From positions 44,421,761 to 44,485,760 of the forward strand of contig CM067592.1 of the NCBI GenBank assembly GCA_034336665.1: a DNA stretch of 64,000 bases, given 5' to 3'. Position numbers and translations under genes: made by a program. This DNA comes from Luscinia megarhynchos (lineage: Eukaryota; Chordata; Aves; Passeriformes; Turdidae). Each line of letters begins with the position of its first letter. The first letter of the stretch is position 1. The notes under the pieces were generated by a model. That model was not told the DNA's origin. It did no database searches and saw only the letters and a list, made by a program, of their open reading frames with translations. This document shows positions 26,776 to 37,988 of the stretch, piece by piece.

Positions 26776-29700
26776 ATGGACAGAGTGTGTGCTGCTGCAG
26801 TGTGCACGGCTTTTTCCGTGGCTTATTCCGGGTATTTCCTCACCCACCTGGCACGTAAGTAGAGGTTTTTGTTGGGTGCGGCATGAGGAAATCAAAATGC
26901 CACGAAGAGGCCTTTGCTTGGGTAAAGCTGCTGTCACCAGCCCCAGCTGAGCAGGGGGTGTCTCTAGGCAGCGGGGCGTGGGCTGCATTTGCAATGTAGC
27001 CTGCAGGGCTTCTGCTGCCCCATGCCACGGCATGGCCTGTGGCAGTGGAGTCTGGGATCTCCTCCGTTTGCTGGCTTACACAAGACAAGTTTCAAGACAG
27101 GAAGCTTGGGAAAGCTTGGCAGGAGTCCTTGTAAAAATTGTGTGCTGCTCTCCAGGCCTGGGGAGAAGCATCTTCTTGTCTGCATGCCGTCATCCCAGGA
27201 TGTGTCTGTGGAACTTGACATTTGCTGTGTGTTAAAAGAGCCCTTCCCTCTGTGGTTACATCATGGAATCATGTTGGAAAACGTCTCTGAAATCAACATT
27301 TCAGAAGAGTTCTTGGATGCTCCTGAGCCCAGGAGCTGTTCCCGTGCTGTGTCACAATAGAACTGCCACCATGGTTAAAGGGTTTTGGGTGAAGCTCTTC
27401 TGGGGAAACACTTTCAAAAAGCTTGTGACTGTTGATGCTTGCCATCTCTTCAGAAAACTGAAGTCCAGCAAAGGGAGGAGCTGTAGCTCCTGCTGGCTGG
27501 GGTGAGGCAGAAGCAATGACTGTTTCAGATCCACCTGGACTTTTTCGGTCTCAAGTTTTGGTGGCTTGAGTGGCCAAAGAGGACAAAAGGCAGACACAAG
27601 GCAGTACTTTGTGCTCTTGTCTTGCTTGCTGTGTGACACAAGAGTTGCTGCTGGAGGGATGTAGTGAAAGCAGAGTGCTCTGTCTTTGGGCTGAATTTTT
27701 GGTGGGCCTGCCCAGTGCAGGCAGCTTTCTCACAGCATCCACTTCTTTTTCCCTTGTGTGTTGCAGGTCACATCGCCCGTGCCTGGAGAGAATCCGCTCC
27801 TTGGGTGAGTGGGAAAGGAGCCTTTGGCCTTGGTAGCATTGGAGCAAGTAGTTGTGGAGCAAGGCGTGAGCTGGGCGTGCTGCAGGCCAGTGCCAGCCTG
27901 CTTGGAAGAATGAAAGTACAGTCCAGGCTCTTTGCAGCAGCAGCAGCAGCATCCACAGGATCCCTAGCTGTTTCCTCCAGTTCCACTTCAGAGTTGTATA
28001 AGCAGAGGAAAGTGGGATTGCTCAGTGCTTGGAGCCATGATGGAATTTCTCCTATCCAAGAGAGTGCAGTCTGCTCTGAGTGGCCCATTTTACTTGAGGC
28101 TGCCAAACTTAGAATCCAGACGGTTTCTTCTTAGCACATGTGGCTCTAGAGCTGGATATAAAGCAGGTTGCCTGTCCCTCACATTGCTGTTTGTCTGCAG
28201 AGCCCAAAACCAACCTCTGAGCCTCATCTGGCTGCTTGTGCACCTGAAGAAGAGTCCAAAGGGCAGGAAGATGCCCACCAAGCTGCAGCTGCTGCCACTG
28301 CAGGGCCTGAGCACCCAGCATCAGTAAGTGGCAGCTCTGGGTAGCCCTGTGGCTGGAGGAAAGCAGAGCTGGAAGGTTCTGACCAGACAGCACCTGCCAT
28401 GCGTGGCTGAGGATGCTGAGGGCTGGAATCTTTCCAGCACTTGCAGAGTGCATCTCCCAGCCAGTGAGGCCTGGAAATGGGGTGTGGAACTTGGACATTT
28501 GGGCATCCATTTCCCACTGCTCTAACAGGGGCAGTGAATTTGTCTCAGCGAGAGCCAAGAGGTAGCATTGGGGTGTCTTTGGATGCTCCCGGGGTGCAAG
28601 TGAGGCCCTTTGTGCCCAGTGGCTGAGCAGGCTCCCTGCCCGATGTGAGGGGAGCTGCACAAACATGCAGTTCACAGCCTTGCAGGATCCCCAGGAGACA
28701 CTATCTTCTGGAGGGACCTGGCCCTGTCCACGGAGCAGCTGTGGGTAGCTAAAGGAAGAGCTGAGATGCAGCGGGGCCTGTAGCTGAATACACGTGAAGT
28801 TCTGAAGGACAGGTTCTTTCCTGTCCCTCATGCTGCTGTCTGCCCACAGAGCTCAGGGGCAGCGCCAGCACCTGCTCTGGCTGCCTCTGTAGCCGAGGAA
28901 GAGGCTGAAGAGGAGGAAGGTGCCCGTGAAGCTGCCCCTGCTGTCAGCCCACGGCCTGAGCAGCCAGCATCAGTAAGTGTCTGCCTTGCTTAGCAGTGCC
29001 TATGGTGTCATTTTGTGCATATGTAAAAGCAGCCTTTGGATTTTGAGCCTGGAGTTGGAGTAGGGGCAGCAAATGCCGAGAGGTGAAGAGCCCTGGATGT
29101 GGCCGGCAGCATCTTCCTAAGGGCTTGCATTTGAGATGGGATTGCAGGGGCATCTGTGCCAGGCTCATTTCTCACCCAAATTCATTTCTTGTCCCAGAGC
29201 TCCAGCGCCTCTGTCGTGGCACCTGCACGAGCTGCAGCTGCAGGCTCTGAAGAAGCCTCCAGTCCCCAAGCTGGGAGCTCAAGCACGAGCAGCTCGTGCA
29301 CCTGGAGCACAAGCAGCTCCTCTGGCAGCAGAGAGCAGCTGCGAGAGAGGACAGAGGACGAGTGGCTGGCCATGCTGAGTATGTCCTTTGTGATCCCTGT
29401 CTGCTGCAGCAGGGCTTTGTGTGTGCGTGTGTCAGCACGAGCTGTCCCACCTCGTGCTGCTGCTCAGCTGAGTGTCGGTGCTGTGGCCCCACACAGGAGC
29501 TGCTGCTGTGCTTTGAGGTGCTGAAGGAGCAGCGGGGTGTTGCTGCTGCCTCAGAGGGCAGCGTTGCCTGCTTTGGCTTTGCCTGAGCTTGCCTGGGTGC
29601 AAAAGGCAAAGCAGAGCTTGTTTCTGGCTGGGCAGCAGGCTGTGACCTTGTGAATGCGTGGGCCTCAGGGAGCTGCTGTGGGGCCCAGCTCCTGTGGGCC

Positions 29701-32700
29701 ACGGCCAAGGCCATCTTGAGAGCTGAGCCTGGCCTAAAGGCTGGGCCTCATTGCTAAGGCCCATTGCAGGAGCTCCTACCATCAGCTGCTGCTCTGGAAA
29801 GCCAGGAAGGCCTTGTTTAGGCCAAGTCCTGCTGTAAGCTGGAGATCGCGCCTCTGCGGGAAGCACTTTGCACTGTTCTTCCGGTTCTGGAAAGGGCAGC
29901 TGTTGGTAAAAATTGGTTCCAGAGCCCAAGGTGCCTTTGCTCTTTGCAAGGATTAAAGCTTTTGCTAAATGCCACTGAGTGTTCATTGCCAAGAACAGAA
30001 ATGTTTTGTTTTTCTAGACAGCAATCACTACTCTTGGTGACAGTTTTCTGATCCCTCTCTCCCCTACAGTTTTCCCATGTGCTTAGATTTTAGTTCAGTC
30101 TTGTAGTTTTGTGCAGGCCATGTTTGCTGCAGAGCTGCTGGTCTTGCTGCTGTTGTTTGGGTGGTGCTGGTGGTGCAGCAATGGTGTTGTTGTTTCTGGA
30201 CTGAGTGAGATGAACGGGCGCAGTGGGCCAGAGAGTGGGGCTGCCTTTCTGATCTGCTGCACGGTGGGATCTCTGTTTTGAAGTGAGCATCTTTCCTTTG
30301 CATTTTTACAGGGACGCTGGTGAGCAAAGGAGATCCAGAGGCTAAATATACAGACCTGGAAACCATTGGCAAAGGGTGAGTGCAGCCACAGGTCCTTCTT
30401 CAAAGGGAGGGGCTGTGTACCTTGCTGGGGTCACATCTCCCCAGAGTGACGTCAGGCAAGCTCCAAAGCTGTTCAGACACTGCGTTGAGATGCTGCCGTC
30501 TCTCAGTGCTGGTCAGCACTGACAGCTGTGGTCTGAAGGCATGGCAAAGACACCTGGATGGTGGCAATGTCTTTACTGCAGCAAAGAGCAGCACCTGGCA
30601 GATCTCCTGTCCCTCAAGCAACGTTTGCCGTTTGCCACTTTTTTTAGGAGAAATCATTTCTGTGTGTTCCAAAACAATACAGGTTATGTGGGAATGAGTG
30701 AGGAAAATCTTCATTGCCACCTAGGTCAAGTTAGCAGCCGAGGGCTGTCACGGAACAGCTCTTAGTTATAGTTCTTTCCAGTATTTTGCTGAAAACAGTT
30801 CCAGTGGTAAGGATGACCACCACCTAGTCTGGAAGCCAGAAGCAGAAATGAAAGGAGCAGCTCTCCTTTGTACCTGAGGTGGAAAACTTCAAAGCTTCAG
30901 GGGAAAGCCCAATGCCAATGCACTCTAGAAGAAAAGGCAACATCTGCCTTTGGCAGACTCCTCGTGGATCCTGTGGGGTTTAGGCATTTCCTGCAAAGAA
31001 CCCACCAAGTTGTTCCCCTTTGAAAGCCCCTTCTGCTGACTTTAATTGGGATTGATTTACAACACTTCCTCTTGGTGGAGCCAAATATGCAAGACGTCAT
31101 CTGAAAAGTGGAGTCCTTCCTGTGTCTGGTGTACCAAAGAGAAGCAGCTGGCCATGGCTCGGGACCCAGAACGCAGCTGCCTGAGGATCCTCTGCTTTGA
31201 GTGCTTCTCCGTCTGTATGTGCACCAGTGGAGACCTTTGCCTGCTCTGCCGGGGGCTGCAGCTGTTGCTGGAGACTACTCTCCGTGTCAGCTGGAGAAGG
31301 GATCTGTTTCTGGAAGCTTTCCTCTGATGGCTCTTGCATGGCTTCAGGCTTCTCAGAAGGCCTGTGTGCTGCTGCCTGAGTTTGGCAGATCGACTCCAAG
31401 GAGAGGTGTCAGCATGCCCAAAAGATATGTGTGTGTCTGGAAAGATCCCACATGTGCACTGCTATAGAAAGGAAAAGGGGAAAAAGGGCCACAGCACAAT
31501 CTGTGGTGGTGCATTTGTTGTTTGTCCCAGGGCTTTGTTTCCTGTTGGAGTGCAGTGTCTGGCACCTGCAGGGACTAAAGACCTTCTCCTTTCTCTGCTG
31601 CTGTTTTGTTTCTAGGGGTTTCGGCACTGTGTGCACGGCAGTGGAGACTGCCACAGGAGAAGAGGTAAGTGTCATCAGTGCTGCAGCTCCAGCAGCTCTC
31701 CAGTGCCCTCCCCTCTGCTGTGAGCTGTGCCTGAGCTTTGGGTCGCTGGTAGAGCTTTGCTGCAGAGGCAAAGGCAGTGCAGAGCAGAGTCTGCCTGCCA
31801 AATAGAGTGGGGACAGAGTTTGTCCTTCTCAGCTGCTGCCAGGAATGCAAAGAGGCCAAGCGGTGTTTTGCAGAGGAGGACATGCTAGGTGGCTCTCAGC
31901 ACCAAGGTGGTGTCTTAGAGAATGGCACTGCTCTTTGGGGCTGCAGCTCAGCGTTCCCAAGTTCTCATTTCTGGTTGCTAGCAAATCCATGGGAATTGTG
32001 CTGGTAGTTGCTCAGCCACCTGCAGTGCTGCCCTTGGGAGCTGTGCTTAGAGAGAGAGGTCTGCAAGGAATCTCTCAAGGGCCTAAGCCCTGCTCAGAGC
32101 CTGGCATGTGTCACAAGAGGTTCAAGGCTTGGGTTTGTTTTTTTTCTTGCAGTCAGGCAGGAATTTTAAGTGTCAGTGTTGTGCAGAAAAGTGTTTTAGT
32201 GGAGCAAAATGAAAACTCCTAAAGCAACAAAATGCAGGGATTGTCACTTTTGGATGTGTCCTTTATGATGTGGTCATCATCAGGGCATTGATTCCATATG
32301 GTCTGCAGGGTTATATTTCTTAGGGCAGATAATGGTTAGGAGGTTTCTAGGGTGGCATTTTATCTGTCATGTCTGTAGGAGTTTGCTTTGTTGTTGTGAA
32401 CTGGGCTGCTGGAGCAATGATCAACCCTCCATGTTCCCTATGTGGTCCTGTGCCAGACTTCTTTGGTTCATGGTTTCCATGTCATTTTAGGTGGCCATTA
32501 AGAAAATTAGTCTCCTGCAAGAGAGCAGCAACGAGCTGTGTGTGAAGGAAATCCAGGTCATGCGGGACAATAAGAACAGCAACCTTGTGAGCTATATAGA
32601 CAGGTGAGTGGTTCTGCTCTTCTGCTGTGAAGGGTCACTCACCTCCTGCAAGCCAGAGCTTCAAATACACCTCTGGTTTCTGACCGAGGGTGGAGCTGTT

Positions 32701-35700
32701 AATTTCTCTTTCTGGGCTGATCTACGGCATCTTGGGAGGAGATTGCTTTGGGCCTGCATTAATCATTCCAGGCATATCTAGTTGGAAGTGTGTTGTCAAA
32801 GACCAAGGCACAGCAAACAGCCAAGTTTTACTAAATTTTTCTGAACCAACAGCCTCAATGTTACTCCCTCAAACTGCTCCCTCCATGTTTTCTTGTTTGT
32901 CTTGGGGTTTGATTTCCTTTTTCTCCAAGGTTCTTAATGCTGACAAATCACTGTAGACACTAATTTCCCTTGCACTCTCGCATTGGTGTGGTTAGGAAGA
33001 AGTCTTTTAGACTGCACAGAGTTCAAGTCCTGTAGAGCCTAGTGAATGACTACTCTCTTCCTCCTGTCTTCCTTGGAGAGAGACACGGAAACAAGAATCC
33101 ATCAGGTCATGCAGGTGCACACATTCATCTCCAGGCTGTTGTTTCCTCCTTTCAGCTACCTGGTGCACAAGGAACTCTGGCTCGTGATGGAGTACATGGA
33201 CGGAGGTTCCTTACACGATGTCATCAGGGAGACCAGGATGGCAGAAGGAGAGATTGCAGTCGTCTCTCGGGAGGTGAGGGACGGCGCTTGTGCTTCCCGT
33301 GCCTTGGGTGGGATGGGTGGTAAGGAGAGGATTGATTTCACCTTGCGAGCTTCCTTTCTGCCTTTCTCTTATGACTGCCAGGAGCAAGAGCCTCTGAAGT
33401 GCCTGCCAATGTGCAGGCCCTTCTTCTAGTGTGTTTGTTTGTGTTTGCCACTCCAAACACTTGTCTGGAGCCTGTGTGTACTGCATTCCGTCCCAGTAAG
33501 AGCAAATATGTTGGCGGCACAATGTCAACTGAGTGGAAGAGATAAAGAGATACTCGCAGGACTTTCACAGAGCTCAGCCTCAAAGGAGAGCCTTGCACCC
33601 AAAGTGGGATTTGCAAAAGTATCCACTCTCATCTGGCTGGGGAGAGCACCGCCACTGCACCACTGCTCCTTCAGTCTGTGGTTGCGGAGCACTGGTCAGA
33701 GGAAATAATTGCATCTTCTCTTTCAAGAATGAATACACACTCAATTAGAAAGGCAATGCTGTCCTCGTGTTGGAGCAGCAAGCTCTTGCCCTTGCCAGCA
33801 GCCTTTCCTGCCATGGCTCACCACTGCCCAGCAAGTCAGTCTTGCAGATGTGCCACTTCCCTGCTTGTGGGATGCAATCAGATGAGGGACTCCTAGGCTC
33901 ACGTTTCTTTTTCCTCCCTCAGTGCCTGCAAGGCCTGGATTTCCTTCACTCCAAGCAAGTCATCCACCGGGACATCAAAAGCCACAACATTCTCCTGAGC
34001 TTGGACGGATGTGTCAAGTTGGGTGGGTGGTGCTGGCCAGGCCCAGCCGTGGTGGGGGTGCCTTTGAGTGACTGCCAGTTCCTCAGGAGTGGCGCCCGTG
34101 GCAGTGCAGGCTGCCCTGCTGCAAGGGCAGAGCACAGCCACAAGGTGCAGGGCGGTGTGGCTGGGAAGGAGGAGCGAGGAAGGACTTTGGCTTGTGTTTG
34201 TCCCTTCCCAAGCAAGGCAGTTTCAGACTCGCGCTTCAGGGGACTAAAAGCCACTGTGATAAACTGGGGGCTTTTGCTGAGTGGCCAATCCCATATTCCC
34301 TCAGCTGCAGGCCTAAGCAAGGCCAGCATGGCCCCTTTTGCAGCTGGACTGCCCACGGCCTTCTTAGACATTGGTAGAGTGAGGAATTCTTCTGTTTGCT
34401 TTCCTGATTCACGCTGGCTTGATCACAGTGGTTTTTCTCTCCTCAGCTGATTTTGGGCTCGCTGCTCAGCTCACGGCTGAGCAGAGCAAACGGAGATCAG
34501 CTGTCGGGACTACTTACTGGATGGCGCCAGAGATTTTCACCAGGAAGCCCTATGGCCCCAAAGTGGACATCTGGTCCTTTGGCATCGTGGGCATCGAGAT
34601 GGTGGAAGGAGCGCCTCCTTACCTGATGAAAACCTCCCGCACGGTGCGCTGCAACTTCTCTCACACCCTCCTGCCACTCTAACAAAATCTGCCCCCATTC
34701 TTCTGCCTGGGAAGCTTGCTAACACCTGGAGACCATGGGGTCTGGGCTGCATAGTCTCTTTTGCTCCTTGCCTTGTTTTATACCCTTGCCATGGAAATAT
34801 GAACAGCCCAAAAAATGGTGATGCCCTTTGCCTGATGGAACCTTTGCCTTAGGGGAGCAGTGAGAAGCACTGAGCTGCAATTTTTGGTGTAATCCTTGGA
34901 AATAGTAGAGTTCGACCAAAGTCCCTCTTCTAAATGGACTGTAGAGCTGGTGTCAGTGCTCAGAGAAGCAAAGGGTGCTTTTGCTGATGGAGTTGTTCCT
35001 AATTCCATCAGGCAATGAAATCAAGGCTCAAGGCAGGAGTCTTTGCAGATTGGGCTGGCTGTGCTTGCCTCTGGCTTTGGGTTCTGTTGGTTGGGCTAGG
35101 AAAGGCATGTGCCACCCTCTGGCAGGGAGGAAAGCGCCACTGGAGAGTGGAGCTTGCCCAGTGGGCTGTGGGTGAGCAGTTGTGCGGGTGAAGGAGACAG
35201 GTGCAGTGTGACGTTGCCTTCTGCTCCAGGTTGGACAGCTGATCAGCACCGGGGGCACCCCGAAGCTGCAGAACCCCAGGCAGCAGTCCCCTTGGCTGCG
35301 AGACTTTCTGCGCTGCTGCCTGCAGCCAGACGAGGACAGGCGCTGGTCTGCCCAGGAACTTCTGCAGGTAAAAGGCAGAGCGGCCGCGGGGTGCGCCAGC
35401 TGCCCGCTGCCAGGGGCTCCTCCTGGGCTCGAGTCCAAGGCCTCAGATGGGCCCTGCTCCTAAGAATCTCCAGTCTGGGGGCTTTTCAAAGGAAAAGCAA
35501 GGAGAATCCTGGCCTGCGATTGGCTTGGAAGGAGCCTTTCAAGGTCACCTAGACCAAATCTCCTTCAGCTGAAGACATCTGGCTTCATGCCTTTGTGGGA
35601 TTGTGAGCCATGGTTGCCTGTGGCAGCAGGGTCCTGGGCGTGGAGACAGAGGTGCACAGCATGCCCTCGTTTCTGTCTCCTTCTGGTAGCAAGTGAAAGG

Positions 35701-35846
35701 CTGTTTCAACCTGTGAGGAAAGTAGATGTTCATGTCTTCTTTTTCTCTTTGGGCAGCATCCGTTTGTAACCTCAGCCAAGCCGACCTCCAGCCTGACGCC
35801 TCTGATCATGGCAGCACAGCAGTTTATGGCTGACAGCAAATACTAG
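26776..35846 (+). CDS. PAK3L: PAK3-like serine/threonine kinase, copy A (13 coding exons)
   Basis: Exons: 26776-26854, 27767-27804, 28201-28323, 28850-28972, 29198-29378, 30312-30375, 31616-31664, 32491-32603, 33156-33273, 33923-34022, 34447-34643, 35230-35367, 35757-35846. All introns are GT-AG and phases agree, giving 1413 nt (470 aa). Residues 194-445 are a p21-activated-kinase-type catalytic domain: glycine loop GKGGFGTV (201-208), VAIK lysine K223, helix-C E239, HRDIKSHN (D313), DFG (331-333) and APE (356-358). Residues 96-103 form a Glu run, and PAVSPR (110-115) fits the PIX-binding PxxxPR motif of PAKs. No CRIB or autoinhibitory exon was found. The ATG at 26776 has a good context (GCAGCCATGG), but its frame stays open to the acceptor at 26736, so an upstream start exon is possible. 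Residues 4-25 are hydrophobic. The family is sure; the N-terminus and symbol are less so. Confidence 0.88.
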
Positions 35847-35975
35847 CCCTGGAAGAGGCCATTGTTGTTTGTTGTAGTTTGTAGTTTCTAGTTTGTAGTT
35901 TGTAGTTTGTAGTTTCTAGTTTGGAGCTTGTTTAGATTGATAGTCAAAATAAATACTATATAACCTTCACTGTGT
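35847..35975 (+). other. 3' UTR of kinase copy A with poly(A) signal
   Basis: The sequence directly after the TAG stop holds about eight imperfect units of a GTAGTTT heptamer (35870-35933), then an AATAAA signal at 35948-35953. The end is an estimate of about 20 bases past the signal. Copy B has the same arrangement. Confidence 0.7.
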
Positions 35976-36489
35976 TGGAAGCTTCCCTTTGTTCTCACCC
36001 TGTGAACAAGCTCTAAATTTGCTTCTTAATGCTCCGGGGATTTCTATACCATGAGCAGATGCACGGATGGGCACAGTTTGTGGCACAGTTTGGAAGTTGG
36101 GAGTCCTCTTGTTCCTTCACTGCCTCCAGGCCATACCCTCCTGTGGAGATACAGGCTTTTAGCTGTGAAGAGAGGAGCAGAGTAGGACAAAAGGGAGCAG
36201 AGCAGTGGTGTCACTGCTGGGGCGCCGCTGCGGCCGTGGTTGGGTTGCAGCTCCAGGAAAGGTTGGGAGTGTCTGTGTTGCTCTGGGCAGAGGGGGAGGC
36301 AGCCAGGGTTCTCCACAGGCTCAGGTGCAGGTGAGTGTCCAGCGGGAATGTGAGTTCGGCCATGGGCACTAAGGCCAACATGAGGGAGTGAAAACTTCTG
36401 CAGTTTTGGATCTGCATGAGCCAGAGCCTGTGTCAGCTGGCCACCCACCACAGCTGAAGGAGCTGCCCAGACAGAGCTGCCTGGGCTCA

Positions 36490-36909
36490 CACTGCGTGTC
36501 GGGAGGTTGGGAGGAGACCCAGCCAGGACAGGTGACCCAAAGTAGCCAAGGAGGTGTTCCAGACCCTCTGACATCGTGCTCAGTATTTCAAGCTGCACAC
36601 AAGAAGGAGGAAGGAGGGCACGTTTGGAGTGATGGCATTTGTCTTCCCAAGTCACTCTGAGGCTTGAGGGGGCCCTGCTGTCCTGGAGATGCAGAACACC
36701 TGCCTGCCCATTGGAAATGGTGCAGGAGATCTTTGGGTTTTTTGCTTGTCTGTGTGGCTTCTGCATTCCCTATGCAACTGAATTGTTCTCCACCTGTGAG
36801 CTTTCCAGCTTTTACACCTGCAGCTCTCTGCCAAAACTAGCCTGCTGGTGAGGCGTTGAGTGAAAATGGCAGTGTCTGGTGTGTGATTGTGGGCTGGTGT
36901 TAAACCACA
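36490..36909 (+). mobile_element. ERV LTR remnant between units A and B
   Basis: It shares CTCAGTATTTCAAGCTG, the CTGCCTGCCC block and the terminal TTAAACCACAACA (about 36900-36912) with the remnant at 24.7-25.3 kb. It retains a segment (CAGCCAGGACAGGTGACCC region) that the latter lacks but the 6.2 kb LTR has. The 5' end is not clear, so it is probably 5'-truncated. The unique stretch 35976-36489 between the poly(A) signal and this remnant has no recognised gene. Confidence 0.55.
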
Positions 36910-37756
36910 ACATGAGAAATAGAGAAAAAGCTATTTTAATGCAAGACGAGGCAGAATGAAGCAGCCAAATTTTGGAATGGTGGTGGTTGTCTGTTTTCCT
37001 AAGCCTGCCTTCCTGTAGCCTGTCCAGCACCTGATCTATTTGGTCTCTGCTTCACAACTTCAGTTTTTCTGGAACCAGCCCACTTGGGCGCTCACTGCTT
37101 TCCTCCTAGCAGGACTTTGTGAGTTGCCCCGGAGTGTGTTGGAACTTTCTTTTCTTGCTTGCTTTACATCCACAGCAGGCGGCTCCCTCTGATGCATGGG
37201 TGTGCCCAGGGAAGCTCCCAGAGGTGCACCTCATGTGGGCGAGGCTCTTTGGCAATGCCACAGCAGTGCAGCAGCAGGATGAAGTGTTTGCAGTGGATGT
37301 CTTGCTTAGCTTTCCATGTTCTCATCAAGCCTACTCTTTTCTAGACCTCTGTCCCCCCTTCTTCTGTGGCAAACATGTGAGGAAGAATGTCTACGAAAGT
37401 GCTTCCTGATGTTTCGTCCCACAGCTCTTATTAAAGCAGTGATTTCCCTTGATGCTGCATTTTCGAATCCTAGCTGAAAGAAGCTTTGTGCTTTACCATA
37501 GGAGAATGAGTGACCAAAGATCCTGCTCACTTTTTTGCTTTGGTCACACCATGATCCCTTCTAAGTGAGGGCTGTAGAGCTCGGTATGACTTTGGAGTCA
37601 CTCTTAGATGCCTTAAGCAATAGGTTATGCACTAGGATGGCTTTTTGTGTTGCTTTGTAGCAGAGAAGAATTTTGCAGGCGTTTTTTGCAATTAGCTGTA
37701 GAGAAAGTCAGCTTCTACACATGACCTCACCAGCCAGCCTCCTAATTGTGATGTGG

Positions 37757-37949
37757 AGCTCCTATTGTGATGCCAGCGGCCGCATCCCGGCGCTGTCACG
37801 GCAAAGTTGCTGTGCCGAGGCTCGGGAGGCCTCAGTGTGCAGAGCAGCTCTTTGGCACGCTCACTGCAGGCGGGAGCTGCTGCTCGACGAGGTCTCTGCC
37901 AGCAGGTTGCACCCTGGCAGCACTCTGAGTATTTTCTTTGTGCCCACAG
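37757..37949 (+). promoter_or_regulatory. GC/CpG-rich 5' region of kinase copy B
   Basis: Nearly identical to 26545-26736 in copy A, including GCGGCCGC and the splice acceptor just before the first coding exon. Without the copy-A LTR upstream it represents the presumed ancestral promoter context. The transcription start cannot be placed. Confidence 0.4.
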
Positions 37950-37988
37950 GTGTTGTCTGGTGCAGACTTGAGCAGAACTGCTGCAACC

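Larger units (their letters stand above)
25276..36909 (+). repeat. Tandem unit A (about 11.6 kb, including a 417-bp LTR insertion)
   Basis: This unit is repeated almost base for base from 36910 to about 47346. Matching points show the spacing: 25276 to 36910, 26776 to 37989 (+11213) and 35844 to 47073 (+11229). The early shift differs mainly because unit A carries an extra LTR at 25641-26057. Each unit holds one complete PAK-like kinase gene on the plus strand and ends in LTR-like sequence. GC content is visibly higher than in both flanks. Confidence 0.92.

Noticed and set aside
28109..28831. 240-codon minus-strand ORF across kinase exon 3
   Set aside because: Antisense shadow of a GC-rich exon and its introns; no family resemblance, and the plus-strand exons explain the region.
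29172..29992. 180-186-codon minus-strand ORFs over kinase exon 5 and intron 5
   Set aside because: Ser/Gln/Ala-rich shadows of the sense exon and GC-rich intron; the same shadows recur in copy B because the DNA is duplicated.
36044..36766. 240-codon minus-strand ORF between the two kinase genes
   Set aside because: It runs across the LTR remnant and unique GC-rich DNA with no recognisable domain, and nothing supports transcription.
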